This document shows, in pieces, positions 1 through 8,350 of a stretch of 64,000 nucleotides of DNA. The position numbers and the translations under genes are program-made. Where the stretch lies: NCBI RefSeq assembly GCF_029953285.1, contig NZ_JASAOI010000068.1, forward strand, positions 1 to 64,000, in the 5' to 3' direction. Each line of letters starts with the position of its first letter. The stretch's first letter is position 1. Below the pieces are notes generated by a model. It was not told the DNA's origin. It ran no database searches and saw only the letters and a list, made by a program, of their open reading frames with translations. The stretch comes from Yinghuangia seranimata. GTDB taxonomy: Bacteria; Actinomycetota; Actinomycetes; Streptomycetales; Streptomycetaceae.

Positions 1-1269
1 GGTCCCGGCTGCGGCTCCTGCGGCGTGGGCGCCTGCCACGCCGCCTGCCGTGCTCGCGCCGCCGACGCCGGTTGCCCCGGCCGCGACGCCTCCCGCGTGC
101 GCGCCCGCTGCCGCAGCCGTACCCGAGCCCGCCGCCGCGCCGGATGCGGCGGCACCCGAACCGGCCGCCGCACCGGCCGCGTGTGCGCCTGCCACGCCGC
201 CTGCCGTGCTCGCGCCGCCGACGCCGGTTGCCCCGGCCGCGACGCCGCCCGCGTGCGCGCCCGCCGCCGTGGCGGCACCTGAGCCTGCCGTGGCCCCGGA
301 TATCGCGGCTCCCGAACCGGCTGCGGCACCTGTTCCCGCCGCTCCCGCGACCGTTGCCCCCGTTCCCGCTCCCGTTCCCGCCGCGATCGCGCTGCCCGCC
401 GCGTGCGCCCCCGCTGCTCCGCCCGCCGCTGCCGCGCCGAGGGTTCCCGCTCCTCCGGCTGCCGCGCTCCAGCCCGCCGGGAGCAGCAGGGGCATGCTCG
501 CCAGCAGTCCTTCCGCCGGTATCAGTTCGGTCCAGTGGCCGCCGCAGGCCGTGCAGCCTCGGGCGTGGCGGGCTATGCGTTTGCGCCAGATGGCGGCCGG
601 GTGGCCGTCCCAGGTGCGGGTCATGGTCTCTATCTCGGCGCAGCGCGGTGTCACGCCGAGGGCGCGGACGACGACGCGGGCCGCGGACAGCTGTTCCTTC
701 ATGCGCTGCACCCGCACGGCCGCGTGTTGCGGTGTGACGCCGAGGGCTTCGGCGAGTTCGGGGCGGGTCAGGTCACCGGAGGCTTCGAGCCACCACAGGG
801 CGAGCAGGGCGCGGTCGTCCTCGTCGAGCCAGCGGGTGGCTTCGGCGACTTCGCGGCGCTGGCCGGAGAGGCCGAGGCGGAGGATCGTCAGGTCGACGAA
901 GTCGCCGCCGGGGTCGGGGAGGTCCCAGGCGTCGTCGAGGCCCGGGACGGCGGCTTCGCGGCGCAGGGCGGCTCGGGTGCGGACCTGGTTCATGGCGATG
1001 GCGACGAGCCAGGACCGGAACGCCGCGGGGTCGCGCAGCGCGGGGAGGTTGTCGACGGCGCGGAGCATCGTCTCCTGGACGACGTCGTCGACGTCGGGGT
1101 GGCCGCCGAGGGCGCGGCCGACGACGTTGTAGACGAGGGGGAGCCACGCGGCGGCCAGGTCCTCGCGGGCCCGCCTGTCGCCGGACTGCGCGGCGATGAC
1201 GAGTGCCGTGCCGCCGGGGGTGCGGTCGGCGGTGTGGCGGGCGTCGCGTGGGGTGCGGTCGGCGCGCAT
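1..1269 (-). CDS. ECF-type RNA polymerase sigma factor with zinc-finger-like motif and repetitive tail (3' end outside window)
   Basis: The reverse strand is open from an ATG at 1269 to the window edge, giving 423 residues with no stop. Residues ~25-105 look like sigma-70 region 2 (DVDDVVQETMLRAV, FRSWLVAIAMNQVR). Residues ~145-200 look like region 4, with a helix-turn-helix (TRPELAEALGVTPQHAAVRVQRM). A Cys/His cluster HARGCTACGGHW follows at 235-246, as in streptomycete sigma factors fused to a zinc-finger-like anti-sigma segment. From ~265 the protein is almost only Ala, Gly, Thr, Ser and Val, with a 52-residue repeat. A GGAGG lies about 12 bases before the ATG. The likely role is to direct RNA polymerase to a small regulon, but the target is unknown. 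The tail might be membrane-associated or disordered. The family call is firm; the function of the tail is not known. Confidence 0.85.
   Translation of the reverse strand, partial: MRADRTPRDARHTADRTPGGTALVIAAQSGDRRAREDLAAAWLPLVYNVVGRALGGHPDVDDVVQETMLRAVDNLPALRDPAAFRSWLVAIAMNQVRTRAALRREAAVPGLDDAWDLPDPGGDFVDLTILRLGLSGQRREVAEATRWLDEDDRALLALWWLEASGDLTRPELAEALGVTPQHAAVRVQRMKEQLSAARVVVRALGVTPRCAEIETMTRTWDGHPAAIWRKRIARHARGCTACGGHWTELIPAEGLLASMPLLLPAGWSAAAGGAGTLGAAAAGGAAGAHAAGSAIAAGTGAGTGATVAGAAGTGAAAGSGAAISGATAGSGAATAAGAHAGGVAAGATGVGGASTAGGVAGAHAAGAAAGSGAAASGAAAGSGTAAAAGAHAGGVAAGATGVGGASTAGGVAGAHAAGAAAGT
29..267. repeat. 156-bp tandem repeat in the sigma factor tail
   Basis: A segment beginning gcgcctgccacgcc at base 29 recurs at base 185. 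The offset is 156 bp, exactly 52 codons, and about 80 bp are nearly identical with one visible mismatch. The reading frame is preserved, so the repeat is translated as part of the Ala/Gly-rich tail. The array may continue beyond the left edge. Confidence 0.85.
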
Positions 1270-1301
1270 GGGGTTTCGGGGGCCTCCGTTGTGCGGGGGG
1301 G

Positions 1302-1334
1302 TTCCGTCGGTGTGGGGGTTCCGTCGGTGTGGGG
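1302..1334. repeat. Two tandem 16-17 bp units upstream of the sigma factor
   Basis: The unit ttccgtcggtgtgggg occurs twice head to tail, about 30 bp upstream of the sigma factor ATG, in its untranslated leader. It could be a regulator site or just slippage. Nothing else decides between these. Confidence 0.6.
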
Positions 1335-1351
1335 CGGGGTGCTGGATCTTC

Positions 1352-1388
1352 GCGGGTACGCGGGTTGGGGGGCAACCCGCGTACCCGC
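1352..1388 (-). terminator. Strong hairpin terminator after the CAP-domain gene
   Basis: A perfect 16-bp stem (outer bases 1352 and 1388, core gggtacgcgggttg paired with caacccgcgtaccc) has a 5-base G loop. It sits 8 bases past the stop of the CAP-domain gene and before the sigma factor start. There is no U-tract, as is usual in this GC range. Confidence 0.8.
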
Positions 1389-1395
1389 CCGCGGG

Positions 1396-2325
1396 TCAGC
1401 GCGGTGCGGCGAAGTTCTGGGTCCAGTACGGGCTGCCGGAGGCGAGGTTGACGCCGACGCCGATCTCGGTGAAGGAGCAGTTGAGGATGTTGGCCCGGTG
1501 TCCGGGGCTGTTCATCCAGGCGTCCATGACCTCGGCGGGGGTGCGCTGGCCCATGGCGATGTTCTCGCCCCAGGTGCTCCATTGGTAGCCGGTGGCGTTG
1601 ATGCGGTCGCCGGCGCTGGAGCCTTCGGGGCTGTTGTGGGCGAAGTAGTTGCGGGCGACCATGTCGTCGCTGTGCCCCTGGGCGGCGGTCTGGAGCTTGG
1701 TGTTGGCGGTGAGCGGGGCGCAGCCGTTGTTGGCGCGCTGGACGTTGACGAGGTCGACGACCTGCCGGGCGTAGTCGGCGGCGGTGCCGGTGGGGGTGCC
1801 GGGCGCCGCGGGGGGCTTGCGGGGTGTGGCGCTGCGGGTGGTCGGCGCGGCCGTGGTGGTGGACGCGGCGGGCCGGGTGGTGGTGGTGGGGCTCGCGGCG
1901 GGTGTGGTGGGTGCCGCCGTGGTCGCGGCGGCGGTGCTCGCGCTGGGCGTGGCCCCGGTGCCGGGCTGTCCGGGGGCGCCGGGCGTACTGGGTATGGGGC
2001 TGGCGTTGACGGGGATGTCGGCGGCCACGCCCGGGGGGCGGCCGCTGGAGTCGACGGAGGCGGTGTCGGGTGCGGACGTGCCGGGTCGCGCGTCGGCGCC
2101 GGCGGGGGCCGCGCCGTCCCCGCCGAAGACGCCGCCGGCGACCGCGCCGCCCACGGCCGTGACGGTGAGCGCGGCTGCGGCGATGACGACGCCGGTGCGT
2201 CCGCCGCGCCGCCTGCGGTGTCCCCCGGCCCGTCGCCGTCCGCCACCGCCGCCGGCCCGGTGCCGGGCGCGCCCGGTCGGGGCCGGGTAGGGGGTGTGCG
2301 TCTCGGTCTCGAAGTCGTCGTCCAC
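1396..2325 (-). CDS. Membrane-anchored or secreted CAP (SCP/PR-1) domain protein
   Basis: This 309-residue protein starts at a GTG preceded by AGAGG. Residues 1-43 are basic and presumably cytoplasmic. Residues ~45-67 form one hydrophobic segment (VVIAAAALTVTAVGGAVAGGVF), so it is exported or anchored with the rest outside. Residues ~70-180 are a Thr/Ala/Pro-rich linker typical of cell-wall-spanning stalks. Residues ~185-309 are a CAP domain with the family signatures LVNVQRANNGCAPL, HSDDMVARNYFAHNSP, WGENIAMG and MNSPGHRANILN. Bacterial members of this family are common downstream of sporulation or cell-wall genes, but their activity is poorly defined. The gene is monocistronic, with a hairpin directly after it. 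Confidence 0.9.
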   Translation of the reverse strand: MDDDFETETHTPYPAPTGRARHRAGGGGGRRRAGGHRRRRGGRTGVVIAAAALTVTAVGGAVAGGVFGGDGAAPAGADARPGTSAPDTASVDSSGRPPGVAADIPVNASPIPSTPGAPGQPGTGATPSASTAAATTAAPTTPAASPTTTTRPAASTTTAAPTTRSATPRKPPAAPGTPTGTAADYARQVVDLVNVQRANNGCAPLTANTKLQTAAQGHSDDMVARNYFAHNSPEGSSAGDRINATGYQWSTWGENIAMGQRTPAEVMDAWMNSPGHRANILNCSFTEIGVGVNLASGSPYWTQNFAAPR

Positions 2326-2492
2326 GCGCCTCTGCTTTCTCGCTCGGGACGGCCACGTTAAGGGGCCGACACCAAGGAGACCCGCGCGGGGCGCGGGGAT
2401 AACAGGAATTCGCCAGACCGGGCCACGAAGGTTTGCCGAATCCCCGGCGGGGGTCGCGGTCGTGTTCCGGCCACCGGTGCGGAAAACGCCGC

Positions 2493-2533
2493 GGGCCCGC
2501 CGCTCGGCCGGTGGTCCGGCGTGCGGCGGGCCC
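2493..2533 (-). terminator. Hairpin terminator after the acyl-CoA synthetase gene
   Basis: Perfect 11-bp arms gggcccgccgc and gcggcgggccc are separated by 19 bases. The hairpin lies 14 bases past the stop of the upstream minus-strand gene. Confidence 0.65.
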
Positions 2534-2547
2534 GGGTCGGGCGGGGG

Positions 2548-4164
2548 TCAGCTGCCGTTGGAGAGTTCCTCGGCGCGGGCCTTGGCCGCCCGCAGGTCGA
2601 CCTTGCCGGCCGCCGTGCGCTCGATGCCGTCCACGAAGTGGATCTCCTTGGGCACCTTGTAGCCGGCGATCAGGGTGCGGGCGTGCCCGCTGACGTCGGC
2701 GAACGTCGGGGCGGAGCCTTCGCGCGGGACGATCAGCGCGGTGACGCGCTGGCCGAACCGCGGGTCGGGGACGCCGACGACGACGGCGTCGAACACGTCG
2801 GGGTGCGACTTGAGGGCGGCCTCGACCTCGTCGGGGAAGACCTTCTCGCCGCCGGTGTTGATGGTGGCGCTGCCGCGGCCGAGCAGGGTGAGGGTGCCGT
2901 CGGCCTCGATGAGGGCGAAGTCGCCGGGCAGGACCCAGCGGCGGCCTTCGCCGTCGACGAGGAACGTGGCGCGGGTCTTCTCGTCGTCGCCGTGGTAGCC
3001 GAGGGGGATGTGCCCGCTGACGGCGAGCCGCCCGACCTTGCCCGATCCCGGTTCGACGGGCTTGAGGTCGTCGTCGAGGACGGTGGTGGTCTTGGACGAC
3101 GCGAAGCGGGTGGCGCCGTCGGGGGCGCCGGCCTGGCGGGCGGCGGCGCCGGTCTCGGAGGCGCCGAAGCTGTCGATGACGAACAGGCCGGCGACGCTTT
3201 CGAGCTGCTTGCGGACGGGGGCGCTCATGGGCGCGCCACCGTTGCTGACCGCCATGAGGGAGGACAGGTCGTACTTGCCCTTGTGCTCCTCGTACCAGTC
3301 GGCGAGGGGCCGGGCCATGCCGTCGCCGACGACGGCGAGCGAGAGGACCTTCTCCTTCTCGACGAGCGCCATGACGGTGTCGGGCTCGAAGCGGCGGCCG
3401 GTCCACAGCAGGTACGTGTTGCCCATGTAGAACGTGTTCCACATGGACCACTGGCCGCCGCCGTGCATCATCGGCGCGAGGCCCATCATCACGTGCCCGG
3501 CCGAGGCGAGGGCGTCGGCGGCCAGCTCGGCCGGCTCCTCGACCTTCGGCTTCCCGGCGCGGCCGGCCTGGAGCGCGGCGAAGAAGATGTCCTCGCTGCG
3601 CCACAGCACGCACTTGGGCATGCCGGTGGTGCCGCCGGTGTAGAGGCCGTAGAGGTCGTCGCCGCTGCGCGGGCCGAAGCCGCGGGCGGGGGACGCGGCG
3701 GCGAGGGCGTCCTCGTACGACACCGAGCCGGGCACCGTCTCGGCGGCGTCGGTGCCGTCCTCGAGGACGAGCACGTGCTCGAGCGCGGGGAAGTCGGGCG
3801 CGAGGCCGGCGACCGTTCCGGCGAAGGCGCGTTCGACGACGAGGGCCACCATGCCGGAGTTGTCGAAGAGGTAGCGCAGCTCGGCCTCGACGTACCGGTA
3901 GTTGATGTTGATCGGGACGGCGCGCGCCTTGTGCACACCGATCATCGTCTCGATCCACTCGGCGCGGTTCCACGCGTGGACGCCGACGAAGTCACCGGGC
4001 TTGACGCCGCTGCCGACCAGGTGGTGCGCGACGCGGTTGGCGCGCTCGTCTAGCTCGCGGTAGGTGAGCCGGGTGTCCCCCGCGATGAGTGCGGCACGGT
4101 CGGGCACGGCGTCGACGACGACCTCGAACAGGTCGGCCAGGTTGAACGTCGGGCTGGTGGTCAT
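2548..4164 (-). CDS. Acyl-CoA synthetase (AMP-forming, FadD-like)
   Basis: This 538-residue member of the ANL adenylating superfamily activates a carboxylic acid with ATP and couples it to CoA. The P-loop-like motif YTGGTTGMPK is near residue 175, the adenine-binding stretch DSFGASETG near 325, and the hinge region GRGSATINTGGEKVFPDEVE near 435. The catalytic lysine is in the C-terminal motif RTAAGKVDL near residue 520. Length is normal for a FadD. The motif GRGS lacks the usual Asp of GRxxD. The substrate cannot be read from sequence; a long-chain, steroid or aromatic acid is likely from context. It faces a divergent aldehyde dehydrogenase and shares a 20-bp upstream element with the acyl-CoA dehydrogenase operon at 13.7-19.6 kb, so joint control is likely. 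Confidence 0.88.
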   Translation of the reverse strand: MTTSPTFNLADLFEVVVDAVPDRAALIAGDTRLTYRELDERANRVAHHLVGSGVKPGDFVGVHAWNRAEWIETMIGVHKARAVPININYRYVEAELRYLFDNSGMVALVVERAFAGTVAGLAPDFPALEHVLVLEDGTDAAETVPGSVSYEDALAAASPARGFGPRSGDDLYGLYTGGTTGMPKCVLWRSEDIFFAALQAGRAGKPKVEEPAELAADALASAGHVMMGLAPMMHGGGQWSMWNTFYMGNTYLLWTGRRFEPDTVMALVEKEKVLSLAVVGDGMARPLADWYEEHKGKYDLSSLMAVSNGGAPMSAPVRKQLESVAGLFVIDSFGASETGAAARQAGAPDGATRFASSKTTTVLDDDLKPVEPGSGKVGRLAVSGHIPLGYHGDDEKTRATFLVDGEGRRWVLPGDFALIEADGTLTLLGRGSATINTGGEKVFPDEVEAALKSHPDVFDAVVVGVPDPRFGQRVTALIVPREGSAPTFADVSGHARTLIAGYKVPKEIHFVDGIERTAAGKVDLRAAKARAEELSNGS

Positions 4165-4227
4165 GCGGCGCCCCCACGGCGGAACACGGTGGAACTGGAA
4201 CAGGTTCTTGAATCAGTTCCAGGCAAC

Positions 4228-4247
4228 ATACCCTTGACAAGGTCAAA
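4228..4247. promoter_or_regulatory. Putative operator CCTTGACAAGG between the acyl-CoA synthetase and aldehyde dehydrogenase genes
   Basis: The 11-bp palindrome CCTTGACAAGG sits in a 20-bp element that recurs at 19678-19697 with 18 of 20 bases identical. Each copy lies 60-90 bp upstream of a minus-strand lipid-degradation gene. The region is AT-rich relative to its surroundings. It is probably the site of one shared regulator; TetR or FadR-like is a guess. Confidence 0.65.
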
Positions 4248-4323
4248 AACATAGCCGGAGGCTTGGGTCCGGTACGTCCGGCGCCAGAGCTGCGTTCGGC
4301 CATGGAATCACGGGAGTTTCGGG

Positions 4324-5760
4324 ATGCGCGTACACGACAAGGTGTTCATCGGCGGCGAGTGGGTCGCCCCCGCGGGCACGGGCACGTTCGACGTGCACAA
4401 CGCCTCGACCGAAGAGGTCATCGGGCGCGTCCCGGCGGGCACCGAGGAGGACGTGAACGCCGCCGTCGCCGCCGCCCGCAAGGCGTTCGACGAGGGGCCG
4501 TGGCGCACCTCCACCCCCGAGGAGCGCGGCAAGGTCATCGCCGCGCTGTCGGCCGGCGTCATGGCGCGCCTGCAGGAGTTCGCCGAGATCATCGCGCAGG
4601 AGACCGGCTGTCCGATCGACAACTCGATCGGCGTCCAGGTGTTCAGCTCGACGATGGTGCTGGACTACTACGCCAAGCTGGTCAACGAATACCCGTTCGA
4701 GGAGCAGCGCCAGGGCGCCATCTTCAAGACGCTGGTGCGCCGCGAGCCGGTCGGCGTGGTCGCGGCCATCGTGCCGTGGAACGTGCCGCTGTTCGTGACC
4801 GTGCTCAAGCTCGCGCCCGCGCTCGCGGCCGGCTGCACGGTCGTCCTCAAGCCGTCCCCTGAGACCGCGCTGGACGCCTACCTGCTGGCCGAGGTCGCCA
4901 TCGAGGCGGGCGTGCCGGCCGGCGTCCTGAACATCGTGGTCGCGGACCGCGAGGTCAGCGAGAAGCTGGTCGTGCACCCGGACATCGACAAGGTGTCGTT
5001 CACCGGCTCGACCGCCGCCGGCCGCCGCATCGGCGCGCTGTGCGGCGAGCGCCTGCGCCCGGTCACCCTGGAGCTCGGCGGCAAGTCGGCGTGCATCCTC
5101 CTCGAGGACGCCGACCTCGACAAGGCGGTCCCGGGCCTGCTCCCGGGCTCGCTCAACAACAACGGCCAGGCCTGCGTCGCGCAGACCCGCGTGCTCGCGC
5201 CGCGCAGCCGCTACGACGAGGTGGTCGCCAAGCTCGCCGAGCACGTCGGCGCGATGACGGTCGGCGACGCGCTGGTCAAGGGCAACGCGATCGGCCCGCT
5301 GGTGTCCGAGCGGCAGCGCGACCGCGTCCTCGGCTACATCGAGAAGGGCAAGGCCGAGGGCGCCCGCGTGGTCGTCGGCGGCGGCCGTCCCGAGGGCCTG
5401 GACAAGGGCTGGTTCGTCGAACCGACCGTCTTCGCGGACGTCACCAACGACATGACGATCGCGCAGGAGGAGATCTTCGGCCCGGTGCTCGCCGTCATCG
5501 CGTACGAGGACGTCGACGACGCGGTCCGCATCGCCAACGACTCGCCGTACGGCCTGTCCGGCGGCGTGTGGAGCGAGGACGTCGAGGCCGCCACCGAGGT
5601 CGCGCGCCGCATCGAGACCGGCACCATGTCGGTCAACTCGTGGGTCGCCATGGACTTCGGCGCGCCGTTCGGCGGCTACAAGCAGTCCGGCCTGGGCCGC
5701 GAGCTCGGCCCGGAGGGGCTGGACGCGCTGGTCGAGTTCAAGACCGTCGTCCTGCCGTAG
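4324..5760 (+). CDS. NAD(P)-dependent aldehyde dehydrogenase
   Basis: This 478-residue ALDH-superfamily enzyme oxidises an aldehyde to a carboxylic acid with NAD(P)+. Visible motifs are VVAAIVPWNVPL (cofactor site), FTGSTAAGRRI, the general base Glu250 in LELGGKS, and the nucleophile Cys284 in NNNGQACVAQ. The C-terminal EEIFGPVLAV and GGYKQSGLGRELG motifs are also present. GGAG precedes the ATG at a normal distance. It is divergent from the acyl-CoA synthetase across the operator-like palindrome, which suggests the pair converts an aldehyde to an acid and then an acyl-CoA. The natural substrate is unknown. Confidence 0.92.
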   Translation: MRVHDKVFIGGEWVAPAGTGTFDVHNASTEEVIGRVPAGTEEDVNAAVAAARKAFDEGPWRTSTPEERGKVIAALSAGVMARLQEFAEIIAQETGCPIDNSIGVQVFSSTMVLDYYAKLVNEYPFEEQRQGAIFKTLVRREPVGVVAAIVPWNVPLFVTVLKLAPALAAGCTVVLKPSPETALDAYLLAEVAIEAGVPAGVLNIVVADREVSEKLVVHPDIDKVSFTGSTAAGRRIGALCGERLRPVTLELGGKSACILLEDADLDKAVPGLLPGSLNNNGQACVAQTRVLAPRSRYDEVVAKLAEHVGAMTVGDALVKGNAIGPLVSERQRDRVLGYIEKGKAEGARVVVGGGRPEGLDKGWFVEPTVFADVTNDMTIAQEEIFGPVLAVIAYEDVDDAVRIANDSPYGLSGGVWSEDVEAATEVARRIETGTMSVNSWVAMDFGAPFGGYKQSGLGRELGPEGLDALVEFKTVVLP

Positions 5761-5810
5761 CCCGGACGGGCGTGGCAGCGCCCGGCGCGCGTGCGCGCGA
5801 GGACGTCGCC

Positions 5811-5845
5811 CGGTGGCCCGGGACCCGTGCGGTCCCGGGCCACCG
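5811..5845 (+). terminator. Perfect hairpin terminator after the aldehyde dehydrogenase gene
   Basis: The 15-bp arms cggtggcccgggacc and ggtcccgggccaccg pair perfectly around a 5-base loop, about 50 bases after the stop. Confidence 0.85.
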
Positions 5846-5953
5846 GCGCGCCCGGGGGCGTGTCGGGGCGGGCCCGGCAAGCCCCGCGCCCGGGCACGCC
5901 CAGCCTGCCCCGGACCCCACCCCCAAGATGTCCAAATTCGGCACATAATGCCC

Positions 5954-5981
5954 TCATATGAGACACTCTTGTCTCATATGA
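5954..5981. promoter_or_regulatory. Perfect 11-bp inverted repeat overlapping the MFS start codon
   Basis: TCATATGAGAC and GTCTCATATGA face each other across 6 bases, and the right arm contains the ATG at 5978. A CATAAT -10-like hexamer lies just upstream at 5944-5949. This is the form of a TetR- or MarR-family operator. No regulator gene adjoins it, so it would have to act in trans. Binding there would block both transcription and, if a leader is made, ribosome access. Confidence 0.75.
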
Positions 5982-7510
5982 AGACCGAAAGCGTCACCCG
6001 CACCCCCGCCGTCACCCCCGACCCCCGGCGCTGGATCGTGCTGGCCATCCTCGCGGGCAGCCTGCTGCTCATCGCGATGGACACGACGATCTTGAACGTC
6101 GCCTTCCCGTCGCTGGTCGCCGATCTGCAGCCGGGCTCCGTCCAGCAGCTGTGGATCATCGACGCGTACGCCCTCGCGCTGTCCGGCCTCCTGGTCACCG
6201 CGGGCGCGCTCGGCGACCGGTGGGGCCGCAAGCGGCTGCTGCTGATCGGCTTCGCGGTGTTCGCCGCCGCATCGCTGGCCGCGGCCTTCGCGACCGCGGC
6301 GTGGCAGGTCGTCGCGGCCCGCGCGCTGCTCGGCGTCGGCGGCGCGGCGATCATGCCGTCGACGCTGTCGCTGCTGCGGGCGGTCTTCACCGACGCGCGC
6401 GAACGGGCCCTCGCGTACGCGATCTGGGCGGCCGTCTTCGGCGGCGGCATGGCGCTCGGCCCCGTGGTCGGCGGCCTGCTCGTGGAACGGAACGGCTGGC
6501 AGTCGGCCTTCCTTCTGAACATCCCCGTCGCGCTCGCGGTGATCGGCTTCGGCTGGTGGCTGCTGCCGGAGTCGCGCGGCCCGGCCCGTGGCCGCTGGGA
6601 CTGGCTCGGCGTCGGCCAGTCGGTCGTCGGCATGCTCGCCCTCGCGGGCGGCATCAAACAGCTCGGCAAGTCCGGCGTGGGCGACCCGCTGCCGTGGCTG
6701 CTGCTCACCCTCGCGGCAATCACACTCACCGTGTTCGTCCGCCGCCAGCTGCGCATCGCGCACCCGCTGCTCCAAGTGCGGCTGTTCGCGAGCCGGCCGT
6801 TCAGCATCGCGGCCTCGACGCTGTTCCTGAGCATGATCGCGATGGGCGCCGTGCTGTTCCTCACGACGCAGTGGTTCCAGTACGCGCAGGGCTACACCCC
6901 GCTGGAGGCCGGCATCCGCCTCCTCCCCGCCCCGCTCGCCCTGGTCGCGGCGTCGATGGTCGCACCAACCCTCATGCACCGGTTCGCGATCCGGCACATC
7001 CTCGGCCTCGCCCTGCTGCTGATGGCCGGCGCGCTTGCCCTGCCGTGGATCGTCGACCACACCGGCACCCTCGGCTACCCGGGCGTCGCACTGTCCCTCG
7101 CCATGCTCGGCACCGGCGCGGGCGTCGCAACGACCGTGGCCTCGGTCACGCTCATGGCCGCGACCCCGACCCGGGACGTCGGCGGCGCCGCCGCGATCGA
7201 GGAGACCTGCTACGAACTCGGCGCCGCGATGGGCGTGGCCATCCTCGGCAGCCTGGCCGCGGCGCTGTACCGCACCAACCTCCCGGCCGACGTCACCGCC
7301 GCCGCCCGCGACTCCGTCGGCGAAGCCGCCCACGCCGCAACCGCCCTCACCGGCCCGGCCGGCACCGCCCTCCTCGACACCGCCGCCAAGGCCTTCACCG
7401 CCGGAATGACCCCGACCTTCCTGATCGCCGCCACCCTCCCGGCAGCAGCCGCCGCCCTCGCCTGGACCCAGATCCCGAAGAACCTCCGCCCGACCGAGAA
7501 CACCCACTGA
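5978..7510 (+). CDS. MFS drug exporter, DHA2 (14-TM, EmrB/QacA) family
   Basis: This is a 510-residue proton-coupled multidrug efflux transporter of the inner membrane. TM1 carries the DHA2 signature (IAMDTTILNVAFPSLVADLQ). The loop 2-3 motif GDRWGRKRLLLIG follows, and about 14 hydrophobic segments can be counted. The ATG at 5978 is preferred because an upstream in-frame ATG at 5948 adds residues with no membrane-protein similarity. No convincing ribosome site precedes it and the operator overlaps it, so the transcript may be nearly leaderless. The exported compound is unknown. Confidence 0.88.
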   Translation: MKTESVTRTPAVTPDPRRWIVLAILAGSLLLIAMDTTILNVAFPSLVADLQPGSVQQLWIIDAYALALSGLLVTAGALGDRWGRKRLLLIGFAVFAAASLAAAFATAAWQVVAARALLGVGGAAIMPSTLSLLRAVFTDARERALAYAIWAAVFGGGMALGPVVGGLLVERNGWQSAFLLNIPVALAVIGFGWWLLPESRGPARGRWDWLGVGQSVVGMLALAGGIKQLGKSGVGDPLPWLLLTLAAITLTVFVRRQLRIAHPLLQVRLFASRPFSIAASTLFLSMIAMGAVLFLTTQWFQYAQGYTPLEAGIRLLPAPLALVAASMVAPTLMHRFAIRHILGLALLLMAGALALPWIVDHTGTLGYPGVALSLAMLGTGAGVATTVASVTLMAATPTRDVGGAAAIEETCYELGAAMGVAILGSLAAALYRTNLPADVTAAARDSVGEAAHAATALTGPAGTALLDTAAKAFTAGMTPTFLIAATLPAAAAALAWTQIPKNLRPTENTH

Positions 7511-7515
7511 CCGAA

Positions 7516-7549
7516 TACCATGCATGCGTTATATAGTGCATACATGGTA
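7516..7549. promoter_or_regulatory. Palindromic operator/promoter of the toxin-antitoxin operon
   Basis: The 12-bp arms TACCATGCATGC and GCATACATGGTA match with one mismatch. They flank a TATAGT hexamer (7532-7537) that fits a -10 box for the toxin gene. An autorepressor sitting across the -10 box is the usual arrangement in type II toxin-antitoxin operons. Confidence 0.7.
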
Positions 7550-7571
7550 CGTCGAGAGACGAGGGCAGTCT

Positions 7572-7934
7572 GTGGCCTGGCGGATCATCGTTCTGGAACC
7601 TGCGCTGTCGTGGCTGCGGGAGTTACGCAAGACGGACCGGTCGACGGCGCAGCAGGTCGGCGCGGCCCTGACCGTCCTCTCGGAAGAGGGGCCCGCACTC
7701 GGCAGGCCGCTGGTGGACACCGTTCGCGGCTCCTCCCTCAGCCATCTCAAGGAACTCCGGCCGGGTTCCTCGGGATCGAGCGAAGTACGCCTGTTGTTCA
7801 TCTTCGACCCCGACCGTAATGCGGTGGTGCTCGTCGCGGGCGACAAATCGGGGCAGTGGAGCGGTTGGTACGCCGAGGCGATCCCCTTGGCCGAGTTGGT
7901 GTACGAGGCTCATCTGGCGGCACGCGAGGGGTAG
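7572..7934 (+). CDS. Type II toxin, RelE/HigB superfamily (Gp49-like)
   Basis: The protein has 120 residues from a GTG start preceded by a weak GAGGG; an upstream in-frame ATG at 7524 would lie inside the operator and is less likely. Motifs of the Gp49/HigB family are visible: VLEPALSWLRELRKTDRSTAQQVGAAL, GPALGRPLVDTVRGSSLSHLKELR, VRLLFIFDPDRNAVVLVAGDKSGQW. Such proteins are usually ribosome-dependent mRNA interferases. Toxin-before-antitoxin order matches higBA-type operons. The antitoxin gene starts 52 bases downstream. Confidence 0.82.
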   Translation: MAWRIIVLEPALSWLRELRKTDRSTAQQVGAALTVLSEEGPALGRPLVDTVRGSSLSHLKELRPGSSGSSEVRLLFIFDPDRNAVVLVAGDKSGQWSGWYAEAIPLAELVYEAHLAAREG

Positions 7935-7986
7935 TGACCGAGGGGTGCGATCCACGGCGCACGATTTTTCGGAAAGGATGGGACCC

Positions 7987-8325
7987 ATGCGCGAGGTGAC
8001 TAGGGCGACTCCCGAGGCGGCGTCCTGGGACGAGCTCAAGGACGAGCTCTTCGACGCCGAGGATCAGGTCGAGATCGAGCGCCGGGCGGAAGAGCTGCGC
8101 GCGGAGGTTCGCGCGTACCGGCTCGCCGAGGTGCGCAAGCGGCAGAAGACCACGCAGGTGGAGCTGGCCCAGCGGATGGGGATCTCGCAGTCACGGGTCT
8201 CCGACATCGAGCGCGGCCGACTGTCGCGCAGCGAAGTCGACACGCTTGCCGCCTACGTCGCGGCGCTGGGCGGCACGTTGAAGATCGTCGCGGACTTCGG
8301 GGACGAGTCGCTCGTTCTCGGCTGA
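7987..8325 (+). CDS. Antitoxin, XRE-family helix-turn-helix (HigA-like)
   Basis: The ATG at 7987 has GGAAAGG at a good distance, whereas the ATG at 7978 would lie directly on it, so 7987 is chosen (112 residues). Residues ~10-40 are acidic and charged (WDELKDELFDAEDQVEIERRAEELR), suitable for covering a basic toxin. Residues ~55-95 are a Cro/C1-type HTH (TQVELAQRMGISQSRVSDIERG). The tail GGTLKIVADFGDESLVL is common in these antitoxins. It would neutralise the upstream toxin and, with it, repress the promoter at the 7516-7549 palindrome. Confidence 0.85.
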   Translation: MREVTRATPEAASWDELKDELFDAEDQVEIERRAEELRAEVRAYRLAEVRKRQKTTQVELAQRMGISQSRVSDIERGRLSRSEVDTLAAYVAALGGTLKIVADFGDESLVLG

Positions 8326-8350
8326 CCCGCCCCCTCCGTCACGTTCCGCG

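Noticed and set aside
773-3973. A 1066-residue minus-strand open frame and several long plus-strand frames over 1-4 kb
   Set aside because: They overlap the sigma factor, CAP-domain and acyl-CoA synthetase genes in other frames, are Arg/Pro/Ala strings without family motifs, and arise from the high GC content.
4228-4247. KstR2 (steroid degradation repressor) binding site
   Set aside because: The half-sites are in the order CTTG-N-CAAG, while the KstR2 box is CAAG-N2-CTTG, so the palindrome is a different one.
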